NCBI GenBank assembly: GCA_023336875.1
Contig: JAMBLH010000111.1
Span: 1-17,900, forward strand
Length of the DNA: 17,900 nucleotides
From: Actinomycetes bacterium
Lineage (GTDB): Bacteria > Actinomycetota > Acidimicrobiia > Spongiisociales > UBA5794
Reading direction: 5' to 3'
The notes beneath the pieces were generated by a model, which saw nothing but the letters and a program-made list of their open reading frames with translations, was not told the DNA's origin and searched no databases. Position 1 is the stretch's first letter. Each line of letters starts with the position of its first letter. A program made the translations under genes and the position numbers. Shown one piece after another: positions 8,239-17,087 of the stretch.

Positions 8239-8884
8239 CGACATCGCCCTCCAGAATCCCGGGCTCAAGCTCTGACGACTGGCCCCGCTCAGCAGGCAAG
8301 GCACCCGTCCGCACAGATGGAGACCACTGAATCACGCCCTCATAGTCCGCTCGTCCCGATGGCGAAGTCGCCCGCATCCAGCCATCACCAGCGCGAAGTT
8401 CCTGGACATCTATGAGCACCGAATCTGGCTGAGGATGGTTAGGGGTACCGTCCGGATCGACGAGTAGGTCGCTCTTCGTGTAGATGCCGTCGCTACGGTC
8501 TGTGACAGACATCTCAAAGAGGTGTGACATGGTTATCGCCTCGGTGGGGCACGCCTCGACACACATTGCGCAGTAGATACAGCGCAGCATGTTGATCTCA
8601 TACACGAACCCATATCGCTCACCCGTGCTGACTGGATTGTCCTCCGGGTTATCGGCGCCACGGACATAGATGCAGTTCGCGGGGCACACACCTGCACACA
8701 GCTCGCATCCGATGCATTTCTCGGTCCCATCCAGATTTCGGTTCAGCACATGGCGACCGTGGAAGCGCTCAGGCTTGACTCGCTTCTCCTCGGGATACTT
8801 GACCGTGACGCGTGGTTTCCGAACCTGGCGCATCGTGACAGCGAACCCTCTGAAAGGTCCCAACATGTCTGCAAACCAACTCAT
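8231..8884 (-). CDS. nuoI: NADH-quinone oxidoreductase subunit I (two 4Fe-4S clusters)
   Basis: A ferredoxin-like subunit of 217 aa that passes electrons from NuoG to cluster N2 in NuoB. Two full CxxCxxCxxxCP motifs hold clusters N6a and N6b: C57-C60-C63-C67 and C102-C105-C108-C112. The N-terminus has the usual amphipathic stretch that lies along the membrane. The C-terminal 90 residues after the ferredoxin fold are hydrophilic and not recognisable as a domain. Of the in-frame ATGs at 8890 and 8884, the second is chosen because GAGGAG at 8891-8896 is 6 nt away; it abuts the first. The gene starts 10 nt after the nuoH stop, the largest gap in the operon. Confidence 0.95.
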   Translation of the reverse strand: MSWFADMLGPFRGFAVTMRQVRKPRVTVKYPEEKRVKPERFHGRHVLNRNLDGTEKCIGCELCAGVCPANCIYVRGADNPEDNPVSTGERYGFVYEINMLRCIYCAMCVEACPTEAITMSHLFEMSVTDRSDGIYTKSDLLVDPDGTPNHPQPDSVLIDVQELRAGDGWMRATSPSGRADYEGVIQWSPSVRTGALPAERGQSSELEPGILEGDVDG

Positions 8885-8894
8885 CGCCATCTCC

Positions 8895-9935
8895 TCATGT
8901 CCATGGCATCCCGAATTCGCGCACACCAAGCACAACGGCAAGCAGGATGATCCAGGCAAGCGACACAGGGATCAACCTCTTCCAACCAAAGCCCATCAGC
9001 TGGTCGTATCTCATGCGAGGCAGGCTTGCGCGTACCCATACGAAGAACAGAACAAGCAACCAGGTTTTTGCGAGGAACCAGACCACGGGGAGACTCGACT
9101 CGACAATCCACGGTCCGAAGACCGGACCGCCCCAGCCTCCGAGGAAGAGGGTGACGGTCAGAGCGGAGATCGTGAACACGTTTATGTACTCGGCGAGGAA
9201 GAACAACGCAAACCGCATTCCCGAGTATTCGGTGTGGAAGCCGCCCACGATCTCCTGTTCGGCCTCGACGAGGTCGAAGGGCGCCCTGTTCGTCTCAGCG
9301 AATCCTGAGATGAGGAAGACCACGAACGAAGGAATCAGAATGATGTTCCACACTCCGAGGAAACCGAGGAAGGACCCTTGTTGCGCTTCGACGATGCCGC
9401 TCATCGTCATCGTGCCCGTCAGCATGACCACAGGAACGAGCGCGAGGCCCATTCCTGCCTCATAGGAGATCATCTGGGCGGAGGCACGTACGGAGCCAAG
9501 CATCGGGTACTTCGAACCGGAGGACCAGCCAGCAAGTGTGATCGCGTATACAGCAACAGAGGACACGGCAAGGACGTAGAGGACCGCGACGTTGAGATCC
9601 ATCACCTGGAGGCTGTAGGTCGTGCCATTGATCTCGATCGGCGCACCAATCGGGATGACAAGGAACATCAGGAGCGCAGCGGTCATCGAGACAATCGGCG
9701 CGGCGATATAGAGACCCACCTGGGCGTTGGTCGGTGTGATCGATTCCTTGAACATCGCCTTCATCCCATCGGCGAGCGTCTGGAGGATTCCATAGGGTCC
9801 CGCTCGATCCGGGCCAACCCTGTTCTGGAGGTCAGACACGAACTTCCGCTCAACCCAGACCAGTAGGAGCACGGTCACGAGCAGGAATACGAAGAGGACG
9901 AGAACCTTGATCGACACCTCGATGAACAAGCTCAT
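8895..9935 (-). CDS. nuoH: NADH-quinone oxidoreductase subunit H
   Basis: The membrane subunit that forms the quinone-entry tunnel at the junction of the two arms, 346 aa with about eight to nine helices. Diagnostic motifs are the WVERKFVSDLQNRVGPDRAG region (ER29-30 onward), LADGMKAMFKE, and the long AETNRAPFDLVEAEQE segment followed by GGFHTEYSGM and FFLAEYINV, which carries the conserved acidic residues of the coupling channel. The ATG at 9933-9935 overlaps the nuoG TGA as ATGA, and a GCGAGG lies 6 nt upstream. Length and motif spacing are normal. Confidence 0.97.
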   Translation of the reverse strand: MSLFIEVSIKVLVLFVFLLVTVLLLVWVERKFVSDLQNRVGPDRAGPYGILQTLADGMKAMFKESITPTNAQVGLYIAAPIVSMTAALLMFLVIPIGAPIEINGTTYSLQVMDLNVAVLYVLAVSSVAVYAITLAGWSSGSKYPMLGSVRASAQMISYEAGMGLALVPVVMLTGTMTMSGIVEAQQGSFLGFLGVWNIILIPSFVVFLISGFAETNRAPFDLVEAEQEIVGGFHTEYSGMRFALFFLAEYINVFTISALTVTLFLGGWGGPVFGPWIVESSLPVVWFLAKTWLLVLFFVWVRASLPRMRYDQLMGFGWKRLIPVSLAWIILLAVVLGVREFGMPWT

Positions 9936-12373
9936 ACGTCGCCTCGCACGGCCTGGATGTTCACCGCTGCAGTCGCGTGCACACCCTTGGTCGCGATCTG
10001 GTTGAAAGGAAGAACGACGGACCCAGGAACGACGCGGACGTCGATCGCAATCGGAAGCTCAATCCCTGCAACCTCTACCACGTCGCCATCGACGACAGCA
10101 AGCGCTGACGCGTCCTTCGGGTGCAGCCGCGCCTCTGCCGTCCCATGAAGGGAACTGAGGATCGTTGCATGTCTGAGTACGACGGAATCGTCATACATGG
10201 ACGGGGCAAGATGAAGCGTGAACCGATCCGTTACAACCGGAACTTTGACATCGGTAGGTAGGTAGCTCAGAGGCTGGACGACGCCACGTAGGGGGACGAT
10301 CGCTCCGTCATCACCGGCTTCGAACGTGAGATAGTCGGCAGTCAACCCGCCGTAGGCAGGTGCCACGGTGGCGATCTCCTTGTTTACAAGCATCCAGTCC
10401 GAGCAGTTCATCTCAACGCCCATGAATCGTGCAATGCCGTCCAGCGCCGTCGCCAACGACATTGCCTTGCCCAGAGGGGGAGTCGATGCCCCCAGACGTT
10501 GGACACGGCCCTCGAGGTTCGTGGCGGTCCCATCAACCTCACCCCACACAGCTGCAGGCAGGATCACGTCCGCCCTCCGGGATGAGTCCGTGACGAACGC
10601 GTCAAACGCCACAACGAACTCGGCGTTCTCAAGAGCGTCGATGGCGGTCTGGGGATCCGGACAATCCCGCACCGGATCTGACCCAGCGAGAACAATGGCC
10701 TTGAGGTCCCCGTCGACAAGAGATGCAAGCATCTCCATTGTGCCCTTTCCAGGACCCTCAGGGATCGGGCCCCAATTGTCCTCGAGCAGAGCAACAGCAT
10801 CAGCGTCGCCAGTACTGACTCTGCCTGGGAGAAGGTTCGGTGCAAGACCCATGTCGAGCGCACCGAACACATTCCCTCTGAGCAGGAGTGGCATGATCCT
10901 GGACTCAGGCAGTGTCCTGGCGAAAGCTGCTGCAGCTTCGACGAGTCGCGGGTCCTCACTCAGAGAGGTTCGGCCGACAAGAACGACGACGGGACCCGTG
11001 CCGAGCATTGCACCAACCGCCGCGAACTCGTCCTCGCCCTGGGAGATCTTGCGAAGCACCTCAGGTCCCGATCCGGCACGATAAGGAACAACGTGCGTCG
11101 CGATTGAGTCGAGCCCTGTCGCGTAGGGGCTCACGACAACAAGGCTTGCCCCTGCAAGTACTGCCTTCCTCACCCTGAGATACAGAACCGGAAGCGTCTC
11201 TTTGAGGTCAGGCCCCCAAAGGAGAATGGTGGAGGCTTCGTCGAGATTATTGATCGTGGCGCGGTCCACGATCGCGGCAGCAAGATGCGGGTCAATTCCG
11301 TCGCCGATCTGTGCATCGATGTGAGGGGATCCGACCACGCTTCGCATAAACCTGCCAAGCACGAACGCTTCCTCATTCGTGTTGTTCGCACCGCCAATTG
11401 CTCCGACCTCAGAACCGAGGAAGCCACCAAGCCTCGAGGCAATGAGCTCCATTGCCTCGGCCCAGGTCGTCTCGGTGAAGCCGTCTGCGTCTCGCACGAG
11501 CGGAGTGGTGACACGGCTCCCGTCCTGGAAGGCCCCGAACTGGAAGCGGTCCTTGTCCGACAGCCAACCCTCATTGACCTCATTGTTCTCAACGCCGTAG
11601 ACGCGGACGATGCTGCCCATGGACGTCTGCACATCAACCGTCGAATGCACCGAGTCTGCAAGCGACACCGATCGCGTCGAGGTGAGATCCCACGGTCTGG
11701 CCTTGAAGCGGTAGTCGACGGACGTGAGCGCGCCCACAGGGCAGGTCTGGACGGTGTTGCCCGAGAAGTACGAGGAGAATGGCTCACTGGGGAACGTGTT
11801 GATCTGGGTGTGGTTTCCCCGATCGATGAACTCGATCAACGGATCACCGGCAATGTCGTCTGCGACTCTCACGCAGCGATCGCACAGAACGCAACGCTCT
11901 CTGTCGAGAAGAACGAGTTCCGACACCGGTATTGGCTTGGTAAAAGTCCTCTTCTGTTCAATGAAACGACTCTCACCGGGACCGAATTCGACCGCCTGAT
12001 CCTGAAGGGGGCACTCCCCGCCTTTGTCACACACAGGGCAGTCAAGAGGATGGTTGATGAGAAGGAACTCAAGCACGCCCTTCTGAGCCTTCTTGACAAC
12101 AGTTGACTCCGTGTCGACGACCATGCCGTCAGACACCGGCACCGTGCAAGAAGGTATCAATGCCTTGCCACGGGGGCCTTCGACCTCGACGAGGCACATG
12201 CGACACTTACCGACGGGTGCAAGCTTCTTGTAGTAGCAGAAACGAGGGATGTTCTCCCCGAGGTCCTCTGCAGCCGCAATGAGCAACTCCCCGGCGGGAA
12301 CCTCGTGCACGGCGCCGTTAATTGTGATCGACACGGTCTCGACTTGGGCATTGTCAGCCAACAGCGACCTCAC
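9932..12373 (-). CDS. nuoG: NADH-quinone oxidoreductase subunit G
   Basis: The large iron-sulphur subunit of the NADH arm, 813 aa from GTG 12373. The 2Fe-2S cluster N1b is held by C46, C57, C60 and C76; cluster N5 by H108, C112, C115 and C121; cluster N4 by C161, C164, C167 and C211. A long degenerate molybdopterin-oxidoreductase-like domain follows. The optional cluster N7 is absent: its four expected positions hold S237, D240, S244 and S272. The start is uncertain. GTG 12373 overlaps nuoF by 20 nt with no good Shine-Dalgarno; TTG 12361 has GTGAGG about 6 nt upstream; GTG 12334 begins right at the conserved VSITING. The stop overlaps nuoH by 4 nt. Confidence 0.96.
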   Translation of the reverse strand: MRSLLADNAQVETVSITINGAVHEVPAGELLIAAAEDLGENIPRFCYYKKLAPVGKCRMCLVEVEGPRGKALIPSCTVPVSDGMVVDTESTVVKKAQKGVLEFLLINHPLDCPVCDKGGECPLQDQAVEFGPGESRFIEQKRTFTKPIPVSELVLLDRERCVLCDRCVRVADDIAGDPLIEFIDRGNHTQINTFPSEPFSSYFSGNTVQTCPVGALTSVDYRFKARPWDLTSTRSVSLADSVHSTVDVQTSMGSIVRVYGVENNEVNEGWLSDKDRFQFGAFQDGSRVTTPLVRDADGFTETTWAEAMELIASRLGGFLGSEVGAIGGANNTNEEAFVLGRFMRSVVGSPHIDAQIGDGIDPHLAAAIVDRATINNLDEASTILLWGPDLKETLPVLYLRVRKAVLAGASLVVVSPYATGLDSIATHVVPYRAGSGPEVLRKISQGEDEFAAVGAMLGTGPVVVLVGRTSLSEDPRLVEAAAAFARTLPESRIMPLLLRGNVFGALDMGLAPNLLPGRVSTGDADAVALLEDNWGPIPEGPGKGTMEMLASLVDGDLKAIVLAGSDPVRDCPDPQTAIDALENAEFVVAFDAFVTDSSRRADVILPAAVWGEVDGTATNLEGRVQRLGASTPPLGKAMSLATALDGIARFMGVEMNCSDWMLVNKEIATVAPAYGGLTADYLTFEAGDDGAIVPLRGVVQPLSYLPTDVKVPVVTDRFTLHLAPSMYDDSVVLRHATILSSLHGTAEARLHPKDASALAVVDGDVVEVAGIELPIAIDVRVVPGSVVLPFNQIATKGVHATAAVNIQAVRGDV

Positions 12374-13646
12374 TTCCAGCGATCATCGCCTCGAGCTCAG
12401 GCCTGAACCATCGCGTTATCGAGGTCACGGGTGATACCGCCGACGGACCGAGGGGACAGATCGTCGTCATTGCAGGAGGCCACGCAAGGCCGGGCGAGAT
12501 GTTGTCCGAGATGTCAAGGAGCAGATCGATGTCCTCGGTGCGGCCGCCACCTTGGAGAATCCGCTCGAGCACGGCCTCCATCCAGGATGTTCCCTCGCGA
12601 CAGGGGGTGCATTGACCACAGGACTCATGGGCAAAGAAGCGAACGATGCGATGCGCAACGGCAACGACGTTCGTTGTTTCGTCCATGGTCACAACAGCAC
12701 CTGCCCCGATCATGGACCCGTTTGCGGCGACATCGTCGATGCTCACGATCGTGTCGAGGTGCACATCAGGGACGAACCACGGCGCAGACGCACCGCCGGG
12801 AATCCATGCTTTCAGTGATTTCCCGTCTGGGATCCCACCACCCACATCGAAGATCAGGTCGCGCCATGTCATTCCCATGACGATCTCGTAGTTTCCCGGC
12901 TTGTTGATGTGCCCCGAGATACTCATCATCTTCGTGCCGGCGGACCGCTCGGGCCCAATCGCGGCGTACGCAGCGCCGCCATGCATCGTGATCCACGGTA
13001 CGTTGGAAATCGACTCGACGTTGTTGACGATCGTTGGCTGCGCGTACAGTCCTTCGACCGCAGGGAAAGGTGGCTTGAGACGAGGTTCACCTCTCCGACC
13101 TTCGAGACTGTTGAGGAGCGCGGTCTCCTCACCACAGATATAGGCACCGCCTCCAAGATGCACGGTGACTTCGAGCGAGAAATCGCTGTCGCGAATGTCC
13201 TTCCCGAGGTAGCCAGCTTCCGTAGCCTCGTCTATGGCATTCTGGATCCGGCGGGCTGCCTTGGCGTACTCACCTCTGACATAGATGAATGCGTGGTGCA
13301 CCCCAAGCGCATAGCTCGATATTGCAATGCCTTCGAGCAGCTGATGGGGGTCGCGCTCCGCGAGTTGCCGATCGTTGAACGTGCCTGGCTCTGACTCGTC
13401 GCAGTTCACGACAAGGTACCTGGGCTCAGCTGGTGCAAGGAAGCCCCATTTCACGCCCATCGGGAACCCGGCACCGCCCCTGCCACGCATGTTTGAGGCC
13501 TTCACCTCTTCGATGATCTCTTCAGGCGACATCTGATCAAGCGCCTTTGTCAGCGCTTCGTATCCACCGGTGTCGAGGTAGCGACTCAGAGTCTGGCTAT
13601 CGGCCGGATATGCATCCATGCGGACGGTGAGGATCTTGTCAGTCAT
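12354..13646 (-). CDS. nuoF: NADH-quinone oxidoreductase subunit F (NADH/FMN-binding)
   Basis: The subunit that oxidises NADH, 430 aa. Visible features are the glycine-rich GRGGAGFP (55-62) and NCDESEPGTFNDR (81-93) of the FMN/NADH site, the GAYICGEETALLNSLEG stretch (about 168-183), and the N3 4Fe-4S ligands C343, C346 and C349 (SCGQCTPCREG) plus C397. Between DNI (381-383) and C397 the chain is about eight residues longer than in the E. coli, Thermus or mycobacterial proteins as I recall them (residues 384-394, SPGLAWPPAMT). The start at 13646 is firm: ATGA overlap with nuoE and GAGGAGG 4 nt upstream. Confidence 0.97.
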   Translation of the reverse strand: MTDKILTVRMDAYPADSQTLSRYLDTGGYEALTKALDQMSPEEIIEEVKASNMRGRGGAGFPMGVKWGFLAPAEPRYLVVNCDESEPGTFNDRQLAERDPHQLLEGIAISSYALGVHHAFIYVRGEYAKAARRIQNAIDEATEAGYLGKDIRDSDFSLEVTVHLGGGAYICGEETALLNSLEGRRGEPRLKPPFPAVEGLYAQPTIVNNVESISNVPWITMHGGAAYAAIGPERSAGTKMMSISGHINKPGNYEIVMGMTWRDLIFDVGGGIPDGKSLKAWIPGGASAPWFVPDVHLDTIVSIDDVAANGSMIGAGAVVTMDETTNVVAVAHRIVRFFAHESCGQCTPCREGTSWMEAVLERILQGGGRTEDIDLLLDISDNISPGLAWPPAMTTICPLGPSAVSPVTSITRWFRPELEAMIAGSEVAVG

Positions 13647-14272
13647 CGTCCCTCCTCGACAGAGCCGTAAGGCCCAAATGCGGGGATCGGTCGGACCGCA
13701 CCATCTGGGTCCATTGGACCCCAGTCGAAGGAACGCTGACCGCCGAAGAGCTGCTGCATCTCATCTGCGAGGACAACCGGCGGCTTTGCATCGCGAAGCC
13801 AGTTGACGAGCGCCTCGGCTTTCTCGCGAGTCAATCCTTCGACCGTTTCGTAGTTCACCTGCACCGCAGGCGCGCCTCCACACGCACCTATGCACTCGAC
13901 TCGTTCCACCGATATTGCACCGTCGTGAGTGATCCCGCCGCTATCGACCCCTGTGGTGCCCTCAACGGCTTCAAGCACTTCGTCCGCATTGTTGAGATAG
14001 CAAACAACGGAAGTGCACACAGAAATGAGGTAGCGGCCAACAGGCACGGCCTTGAACATCGTGTAGAAGGAAGCAACGCTCAGCACCTGCGCGGCGGAGA
14101 TTCCTGTAAGGCTCGCGACTTCACGCATTGCGTCGTCAGACGCGTACTCGTGCTCGAGGCTCGCGACATAGAGAAGAGGCATCAGCGCTGACCGCTTCTC
14201 CGGGTACCGGTCGAGAATCGACTTTGCCGCCGATTGATTCTCTTGACTCCAGTGGCTGATAACGGCAGTCAT
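13643..14272 (-). CDS. nuoE: NADH-quinone oxidoreductase subunit E (2Fe-2S)
   Basis: The thioredoxin-like 2Fe-2S subunit that pairs with NuoF, 209 aa. The four N1a ligands are present: C86 and C91 (CTSVVC) and C127 and C131 (CIGAC, followed by GGAP). The N-terminal helical part includes LPLLYVASLEH-like sequence (SALMPLLYVAS) and VASFYTMF, which are typical. About 55 residues follow the fold; they are proline-rich near the end and their role is not evident. Start ATG 14272 overlaps the nuoD TGA as ATGA, with TTGGAG about 10 nt upstream. Confidence 0.96.
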   Translation of the reverse strand: MTAVISHWSQENQSAAKSILDRYPEKRSALMPLLYVASLEHEYASDDAMREVASLTGISAAQVLSVASFYTMFKAVPVGRYLISVCTSVVCYLNNADEVLEAVEGTTGVDSGGITHDGAISVERVECIGACGGAPAVQVNYETVEGLTREKAEALVNWLRDAKPPVVLADEMQQLFGGQRSFDWGPMDPDGAVRPIPAFGPYGSVEEGR

Positions 14273-15678
14273 CGATCGACATCTCCAAGAACAGGATCCG
14301 TCGAGGCAAGTGCAGCAATGACGTCAGCGACCATCGAATCGGTCATCATGGGTGGAAGCGCCTGGACAGCAGCAAAGGAAGGCGCGCGCCACCGCATCCG
14401 CCATGGACGCGAACCGCCTTTCGACACGATGTGGCATCCGAGCTCACCACGAGGACCCTCGACTGCCTGGAAGGCTTCCCCCGGTGGGACAACTACTCCC
14501 TGGGTGAAGAGTTTGAAATGGTGGATCAGTGCTTCCATGGATTCGTCGATCCGAGCCCGCGGGGGCGGTGTGACCTTTGGGTCGACATTGCGGTAGTCGC
14601 CCAGGGGGATGGTCTCGATGATCTGAGAGGCAATGCGCAACGACTCTCGGATCTCATCAATCCTCACCTTGTAGCGATCGAAGGCGTCGCCGTGTTTGCC
14701 GAGCGGAACGTCGAACTCGTACTTCTCGTATCCGCAGTACGGGGTCTCCTTGCGAAGATCCCAGTCGACACCCGATGCACGGGCAACAGGACCCGTGACA
14801 CCGTACTGCTTGACCTCATCTGGAATCAGGACACCTACGCCAAGGGTTCGATCGAGCCAGATGGGGTTCTCGTTGAGCAACTCCTCGTACTCATCGACTC
14901 CCTCGTTCACGCGCTCAATCAGGCTGGTGACATCGTCCTCCCAGCCGTCGGGGAGTTCGGCGGCAACGCCTCCTGGCCTGATGTAGTTGTGGTTCATCCT
15001 CAAACCAGTGACCTTTTCGAAAAAGTCCAGACAGATCTCGCGCTCCCTCCAGCCGTAGATCATCATCGACAGGGCACCAACATCCATACCCATCGTTGCT
15101 GAGGACAACAGATGGCTCGCGACGCGGTTGAGTTCCACCATCAGCACACGGATCGCGCTTGCTCTGGGCGGTACTCCAATACCAAGCAACTGCTCGACGG
15201 TGAGTGAATACGCAAGCTCGTTGGCGAATGGGCTCAGATAGTCCATCCGGGTCACGTTCGTTGAACCCTGGGAGTAGTTGAGAGTCTCGGCCGTCTTCTC
15301 CATCCCTGTGTGGAGGTAACCAATGATCGGCTTCACCCGGCGCACCATCTCGCCCTCGAGTTCGAGTTGTAGCCTGAGCACGCCATGGGTGGATGGATGT
15401 TGGGGACCCATGTTGATGATCTGACGTTCAGAATCATCAACATGCTCCGGTATGACGTAGTCATCATCGACCGCGATACCACGCTGAATCTCAAGGGCTG
15501 GGTCCTCGTCGCGTGGGAGGAGTTCCTGTGCACCCTCATCGGTTGCCTCAGCAAAGGGCATCCGTTCCTCTGTGCCTGACACCCATATGGAGTGTCGCGT
15601 ACGTCGCGATTCCTCGACCGATTGCGAAGCAGCATCGTCGCTCACTTCGTCCACGGTGTCCTCTGTCACATCGCTCAC
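14269..15678 (-). CDS. nuoD: NADH-quinone oxidoreductase subunit D (49-kDa)
   Basis: The subunit lining the quinone-reduction site, 469 aa from GTG 15678. GPQHPSTHGV places H98 and TRMDYLSP places Y147, the pair matching the quinone-binding histidine and tyrosine of other complex I enzymes. RPGGVA, PYCGYEKYEFDVP and the C-terminal DPVLGDVDR are also family-typical. About 85 mostly acidic residues precede the conserved INMGPQHP, some 45 more than in the mycobacterial protein as I recall it. GTG is supported by GTGA overlap with nuoC and a GGGAG about 9 nt upstream; ATG 15561 is an alternative that would remove part of the extension. NuoD is not fused to NuoC. Confidence 0.96.
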   Translation of the reverse strand: MSDVTEDTVDEVSDDAASQSVEESRRTRHSIWVSGTEERMPFAEATDEGAQELLPRDEDPALEIQRGIAVDDDYVIPEHVDDSERQIINMGPQHPSTHGVLRLQLELEGEMVRRVKPIIGYLHTGMEKTAETLNYSQGSTNVTRMDYLSPFANELAYSLTVEQLLGIGVPPRASAIRVLMVELNRVASHLLSSATMGMDVGALSMMIYGWREREICLDFFEKVTGLRMNHNYIRPGGVAAELPDGWEDDVTSLIERVNEGVDEYEELLNENPIWLDRTLGVGVLIPDEVKQYGVTGPVARASGVDWDLRKETPYCGYEKYEFDVPLGKHGDAFDRYKVRIDEIRESLRIASQIIETIPLGDYRNVDPKVTPPPRARIDESMEALIHHFKLFTQGVVVPPGEAFQAVEGPRGELGCHIVSKGGSRPWRMRWRAPSFAAVQALPPMMTDSMVADVIAALASTDPVLGDVDR

Positions 15679-16178
15679 TCGCCCGTGCTCCCGAGCTTGA
15701 ACTCCACAGGGATCGCTCCGATGTCGTAGTCCTTTCGAAGCGGATGGCCAACCCAGTCGTCAGGCATAAGAATGCGTGTGAGATCTGGATGGCCTGGGAA
15801 GTCGATTCCCATCATGTCGTAGGCCTCACGTTCATAGAAGTTCGCTCCCTGGAACACGTTCGTGAGCGTCGGAACGACAGGATCGTCATAGGGGACTCGC
15901 GTCGAGACGACAATCCGCTCCACTGGCCGCATCGATACGAGGTTCAGAACGACCTCGTAGCGGGGTGCGTCCGTGAAGTGATCGATGGCGAACAGGTCGC
16001 TGAAGGTGTCGAATCCGATTGCCTTCGCCGACTCGGCGAACGGAACCCACTCATCGCGAGGAATCGAGATCATGAAGTAGGACGAATTGCTCGATGCGTA
16101 TGCTCGCTCGGAAACGACAGTGGAATCGAACGGTTCCACGAGCGCAGCAATGGTCTCGTTGTTCTGCGTGTCTGTCAT
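15675..16178 (-). CDS. nuoC: NADH-quinone oxidoreductase subunit C (30-kDa)
   Basis: A peripheral-arm subunit of 167 aa that packs against NuoD and helps shape the quinone site; it has no cofactor. The diagnostic segment is VFQGANFYEREAYDMMGIDFPGHPDLTRILMPDDW followed by GHPLRKDY, here read at residues about 108-149. The N-terminal domain is less conserved but of normal size. ATG 16178 follows the nuoB TGA by one base; its Shine-Dalgarno is weak (a CAGGG further upstream), so translation probably depends on coupling to nuoB. Confidence 0.95.
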   Translation of the reverse strand: MTDTQNNETIAALVEPFDSTVVSERAYASSNSSYFMISIPRDEWVPFAESAKAIGFDTFSDLFAIDHFTDAPRYEVVLNLVSMRPVERIVVSTRVPYDDPVVPTLTNVFQGANFYEREAYDMMGIDFPGHPDLTRILMPDDWVGHPLRKDYDIGAIPVEFKLGSTGE

Positions 16179-16179
16179 G

Positions 16180-16665
16180 TCACACCAGCCCTGTCGAACG
16201 CTGGATTTCGCCTGACATGATCTTCTCCTGAAGGCTCAGGATGCCGTGCATCAACGACTGCGGTCCCGGCGGACAACCAGGAACGTACATGTCGACGGGG
16301 ACCACCTCGTCCACGCCCTGGACGAGCGCATAGTTGTTGAACATGCCTCCCGTCGATGCACATGCGCCCATTGAGATCACCCATTTGGGCTCCGCCATCT
16401 GGTCATAGACCTGTCTGAGAACCGGCGCCATCTTCTGGCTGACGCGCCCTGCCACGATCATGAGATCAGCCTGACGCGGTGAGGCTCGGAACACTTCCAT
16501 TCCGAACCGGGCGAGATCGTTGTGAGCTGCACCGGTTCCCATCATCTCGATGGCGCAGCAGGCCAGGCCGAAGGTTGCAGGCCACATCGACCGAGTCCTG
16601 GCCCAGTTGACACCTTTTCCAACAGTTGTGAGCAGGAAACCGGGGTTGTCAGAGACTCCGGCCAT
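16180..16665 (-). CDS. nuoB: NADH-quinone oxidoreductase subunit B (cluster N2)
   Basis: A 161-aa subunit carrying N2, the 4Fe-4S cluster that reduces quinone. All four ligands are present: the adjacent C36-C37 (LACCAIEMM), C102 (SMGACASTGG) and C131 (VPGCPPGPQ). The start at 16665 is preferred to an open frame reaching 16758, because its ATG shares its A with the nuoA stop (TGATG), GAGGAGG at 16673-16679 is 7 nt upstream, and the resulting N-terminus fits the family. The additional upstream residues are Arg/Pro-rich out-of-frame nuoA sequence. Confidence 0.97.
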   Translation of the reverse strand: MAGVSDNPGFLLTTVGKGVNWARTRSMWPATFGLACCAIEMMGTGAAHNDLARFGMEVFRASPRQADLMIVAGRVSQKMAPVLRQVYDQMAEPKWVISMGACASTGGMFNNYALVQGVDEVVPVDMYVPGCPPGPQSLMHGILSLQEKIMSGEIQRSTGLV

Positions 16666-17087
16666 CAGGCGGCCTCCTCGATCGGGATATCGGGGGCAAC
16701 CACGGTTCGGTAGCGGGCGCGGCGTTGCACGTTCCAATCGAGCGCACCCCGCTTCCACACATACGCAAGTGTTTCGATGAGCATCGACATGAATGCAACC
16801 ACGGACGCGATACCGGCCCAGCCGAATTGGTCCATCCTGACCGCCCAGAGGAACAGGAAGACGATCTCAACATCGAAGATGACGAAGAGCATCGCGACCA
16901 AATAGAACTTCACCGGGAAGCGTTCACCCGGATCCTGAAGAGGTACGATGCCGCATTCGTAGGGCGCCAATTTCTCAGGCGTTGGATTGTTGGGAGCCAA
17001 CTTCTTCGACATGTAAAGGGAGATGCCACCGAATAGGAGACCGAGGATGGTCATCAGAGCAATCGGGAGGTAGTCAGCGAGCTCCAT
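16665..17087 (-). CDS. nuoA: NADH-quinone oxidoreductase subunit A
   Basis: The first gene of the operon: a 140-aa membrane subunit with three helices near the quinone tunnel. APYECGIVP in the long loop (about residues 43-51) and FPVKFYLVAMLFVIFDVEIVF are diagnostic, including the acidic residues of helix 2. The frame is open up to 17249, but that would run across the rex start; ATG 17087 gives the MELADYLP N-terminus and normal length. No close Shine-Dalgarno is seen, while a -10-like TATCCT ends 8 nt before the ATG, so a leaderless transcript is possible. Confidence 0.95.
   Translation of the reverse strand: MELADYLPIALMTILGLLFGGISLYMSKKLAPNNPTPEKLAPYECGIVPLQDPGERFPVKFYLVAMLFVIFDVEIVFLFLWAVRMDQFGWAGIASVVAFMSMLIETLAYVWKRGALDWNVQRRARYRTVVAPDIPIEEAA

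Noticed and set aside
11285..12106. Open frame of 273 codons antisense to nuoG
   Set aside because: Opposite a strongly conserved gene with all cluster ligands; the composition is that of a GC-rich antisense shadow, and no domain is recognisable.
14431..15102. Open frame of 223 codons antisense to nuoD
   Set aside because: Shadow of nuoD; no recognisable motif or start signal.
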